Assembly (NCBI GenBank): GCA_021791345.1
Contig: JAJYWT010000052.1
Span: 1 to 7,621, forward strand
Length of the DNA stretch: 7,621 nt
From: a bacterium
Lineage (GTDB): Bacteria; Chloroflexota; Dormibacteria; UBA8260; Bog-877
Direction: 5' to 3'
Part shown: positions 6,190 to 7,621 of the stretch, in pieces
Numbering within the stretch: the stretch's first letter is position 1
How the letters are laid out: each line of letters begins with the position of its first letter
The notes under the pieces: generated by a model
The model's input: only the letters and a program-made list of their open reading frames with translations
Told to the model about the DNA's origin: nothing
Databases searched by the model: none
Position numbers and translations under genes: made by a program

Positions 6190-7545
6190 GTGCAGGTCAT
6201 CGTCGTTGCGACCCCAGAACTGGGCGACCGTAGCTACCTGGTACACGACGGCAGGGTGGGCTTCGTGGTCGACCCCCAGCGGGACACCGACCGGATGCGG
6301 GCCGAGATCGAGCGCTTAGGCGTCCGCGTGAGTCACGTTTTCGAGACCCACATCCACAACGACTACCTGACCGGCGGGCTGGCGCTGGCAGCGGCGCTGG
6401 GCGCGGCGTACGTCGTCTCCGGCGCCGATCAGGTCGAGTTCACCCGCGTCCCCGCCGGAGAGGGCAGTGAATTCGAGGTGGGAGCGCTCACGGTCCGCGC
6501 GCTCCACACCCCCGGTCACACCCCCAACCATCTCTCCTACCTGGTCTTGGAGGGTGGCGAGCCACAGGCGGTGCTCACCGGCGGGTCCCTCCTCTACGGC
6601 ACTGTGGGCCGCACCGACCTCATCTCCGAGGCCATGACCGAGGAGCTGACTCGGCTGCAGTTCCGGTCGGCCCGCCGGCTCATGGCCGAGATCCCGGCGG
6701 CGGCCAGGGTGCTGCCTACCCACGGCTTCGGCAGCTTCTGTGCATCGTCGGCGACCTCCACCGACGGCCCCGGGGACATGGCCACCGAGCAGGCTCAGAA
6801 CCAGGCTTCGGTGATCCCAGACGAGGACGCCTTCGTGAGCGCGGTGATCTCCGGCCTGGGGCCGTATCCCGCCTACTACCGCTACATGGCCCCGCTCAAC
6901 CGGCGTGGGCCCACCGCCATCGACGAGGATGCCACCATTACCGAGCTGGATCCGGACGAGCTCGCGAGCAGGCTTGCCCAGGGCCGCTGGCTGGTGGACA
7001 CCCGCGATCGACGCGACTTCGCCCGTCGGCATCTGGCGGGAACTGTCGGCGTGGAGTTGGATCCGAACTACTTCGCCACCTACCTGGGCTGGCTGGCGCC
7101 CTTCGAAGAGCCCGTCACCCTCTTGACCGAGGGCCGATCGGCATTCATGACCGCGCGGCGCAACCTGATGCGCATCGGGATGGACCAGCTGGAGGCGAGC
7201 ACGAGCGGCTTCGCGGCCAACGCCGACGCTCTCCCCACCAGCTCTTATGAGGTTACCGACTTCGCGACCCTGGCCGGCGGCGACGCGCTCTCCCGACCGG
7301 TGCTTGACGTCCGCCAGCGCGCCGAGTGGCTCTCAGGCCATATCCGCGGCGCCCAGAACCTACCCATCCAGGATCTATCGGAGCACCTGGACGAGCTGCC
7401 CAAGGGGGAGCTCCTGGTCCACTGCGCGGCTGGCTACCGTGCCAGCATCGCGGCCAGCCTGATAGATCGAGCCGGGCACCCCGTCGTCCTCATCAACGAC
7501 GACTTCAACAACGCCGAGAAGGTCGGACTTCCAATGGAGACCTGA
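6190..7545 (+). CDS. Metallo-beta-lactamase fold/double rhodanese protein, CstB/persulfide dioxygenase-like
   Basis: The 451 residues show an ETHE1-like metallo-beta-lactamase domain (1-~235), a first rhodanese domain (~250-340) and a second (~350-450). This order matches CstB, a persulfide dioxygenase/sulfurtransferase that yields sulfite and thiosulfate. Metal-site residues seen are THIHNDY (His54, His56, Asp58), TPGH (His110) and THGFG (His178). The Asp usual in the TGD motif is Gly132 (LTGGSLL), and the last His of HxHxDH is Tyr59. Cys184 follows HGFGSF, about where CstB has its dioxygenase-domain Cys. The first rhodanese loop (LLTEGRSAF) has no Cys and is probably structural. The second keeps it (HCAAGYRAS, Cys412). 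GTG at 6190 is chosen because GAGGAGG lies 9 nt upstream; an in-frame GTG at 6121 lies against the -10 box. The protein is probably cytoplasmic and oxidises or transfers persulfide sulfur. Catalysis is less certain than fold because of Gly132. Confidence 0.9.
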   Translation: MQVIVVATPELGDRSYLVHDGRVGFVVDPQRDTDRMRAEIERLGVRVSHVFETHIHNDYLTGGLALAAALGAAYVVSGADQVEFTRVPAGEGSEFEVGALTVRALHTPGHTPNHLSYLVLEGGEPQAVLTGGSLLYGTVGRTDLISEAMTEELTRLQFRSARRLMAEIPAAARVLPTHGFGSFCASSATSTDGPGDMATEQAQNQASVIPDEDAFVSAVISGLGPYPAYYRYMAPLNRRGPTAIDEDATITELDPDELASRLAQGRWLVDTRDRRDFARRHLAGTVGVELDPNYFATYLGWLAPFEEPVTLLTEGRSAFMTARRNLMRIGMDQLEASTSGFAANADALPTSSYEVTDFATLAGGDALSRPVLDVRQRAEWLSGHIRGAQNLPIQDLSEHLDELPKGELLVHCAAGYRASIAASLIDRAGHPVVLINDDFNNAEKVGLPMET

Positions 7546-7586
7546 CCCAAGCTCGGACGGACCAAACGGCCTGCGGAGGGAAACAC

Positions 7587-7621
7587 ATGGCCCAGGACAA
7601 GCTGCACCACAAGATCGTGGT
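7587..7621 (+). CDS. Start of a further gene (first 11 residues; possibly an FAD/NAD-binding oxidoreductase)
   Basis: An ATG at 7587 follows GGAGG (7575-7579) by 7 nt and begins MAQDKLHHKIV before the window ends. It starts 41 nt after the rhodanese-fusion stop on the same strand, so the two are probably one transcript. A short polar lead running into KIV(V) is how many Rossmann-fold flavoproteins begin, including sulfide:quinone oxidoreductases, which often neighbour persulfide dioxygenases. Eleven residues cannot prove this. The gene start is well supported; the product is a guess. Confidence 0.6.
   Translation, partial: MAQDKLHHKIV

Noticed and set aside
6316..7032. Minus-strand open frame of 238 codons antisense to the MBL-rhodanese gene
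   Set aside because: It is a shadow frame; the plus strand carries clear metal-binding and rhodanese motifs through this stretch.

Overview
The window is GC-rich throughout. It uses GTG/TTG starts heavily, has strong Shine-Dalgarno sequences and short intergenic gaps. This fits a high-GC bacterium such as an Actinomycetota or GC-rich Chloroflexota/Dormibacterota lineage. Nothing in the sequence fixes the taxon more closely.

Layout. The minus-strand block reads right to left: a GntR/UTRA regulator (5983-5189), a fused four-cluster [4Fe-4S] protein plus NrfD-type membrane anchor (5093-3549), a large molybdopterin oxidoreductase catalytic subunit (3535-677), and the N-terminal part of a tyrosyl-tRNA synthetase that runs off the left edge (609-1). 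A divergent control region of about 206 bp (5984-6189) separates this block from a plus-strand block. The plus block holds a CstB-like metallo-beta-lactamase/double-rhodanese protein (6190-7545) and the first 35 bases of another gene (from 7587).

Working model. The regulator probably sits between two arms of one sulfur-oxidation locus. The plus arm would handle sulfane sulfur: a persulfide dioxygenase/sulfurtransferase-type enzyme, followed by a gene whose first residues resemble the start of a flavoprotein such as sulfide:quinone oxidoreductase. The minus arm encodes a cytoplasm-facing, quinone-linked molybdoenzyme with no Tat signal. This resembles sulfite-oxidising SoeABC, but with the B and C subunits fused. 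In that reading, sulfide goes to persulfide, then sulfite, then sulfate, with electrons entering the quinone pool. The substrate assignment is inferred from neighbours and from the absence of an export signal; it is not read directly from the sequence.

Special points. The dioxygenase-like protein lacks the usual Asp metal ligand (Gly in its place) and lacks the Cys of its first rhodanese domain, but keeps the second rhodanese Cys. All four complete non-tRNA-synthetase genes appear to use non-ATG starts. A CGGACAA element lies just downstream of a candidate -10 box on each side of the regulator, making it a candidate operator. No rRNA, tRNA, CRISPR array, insertion sequence or convincing terminator was seen.
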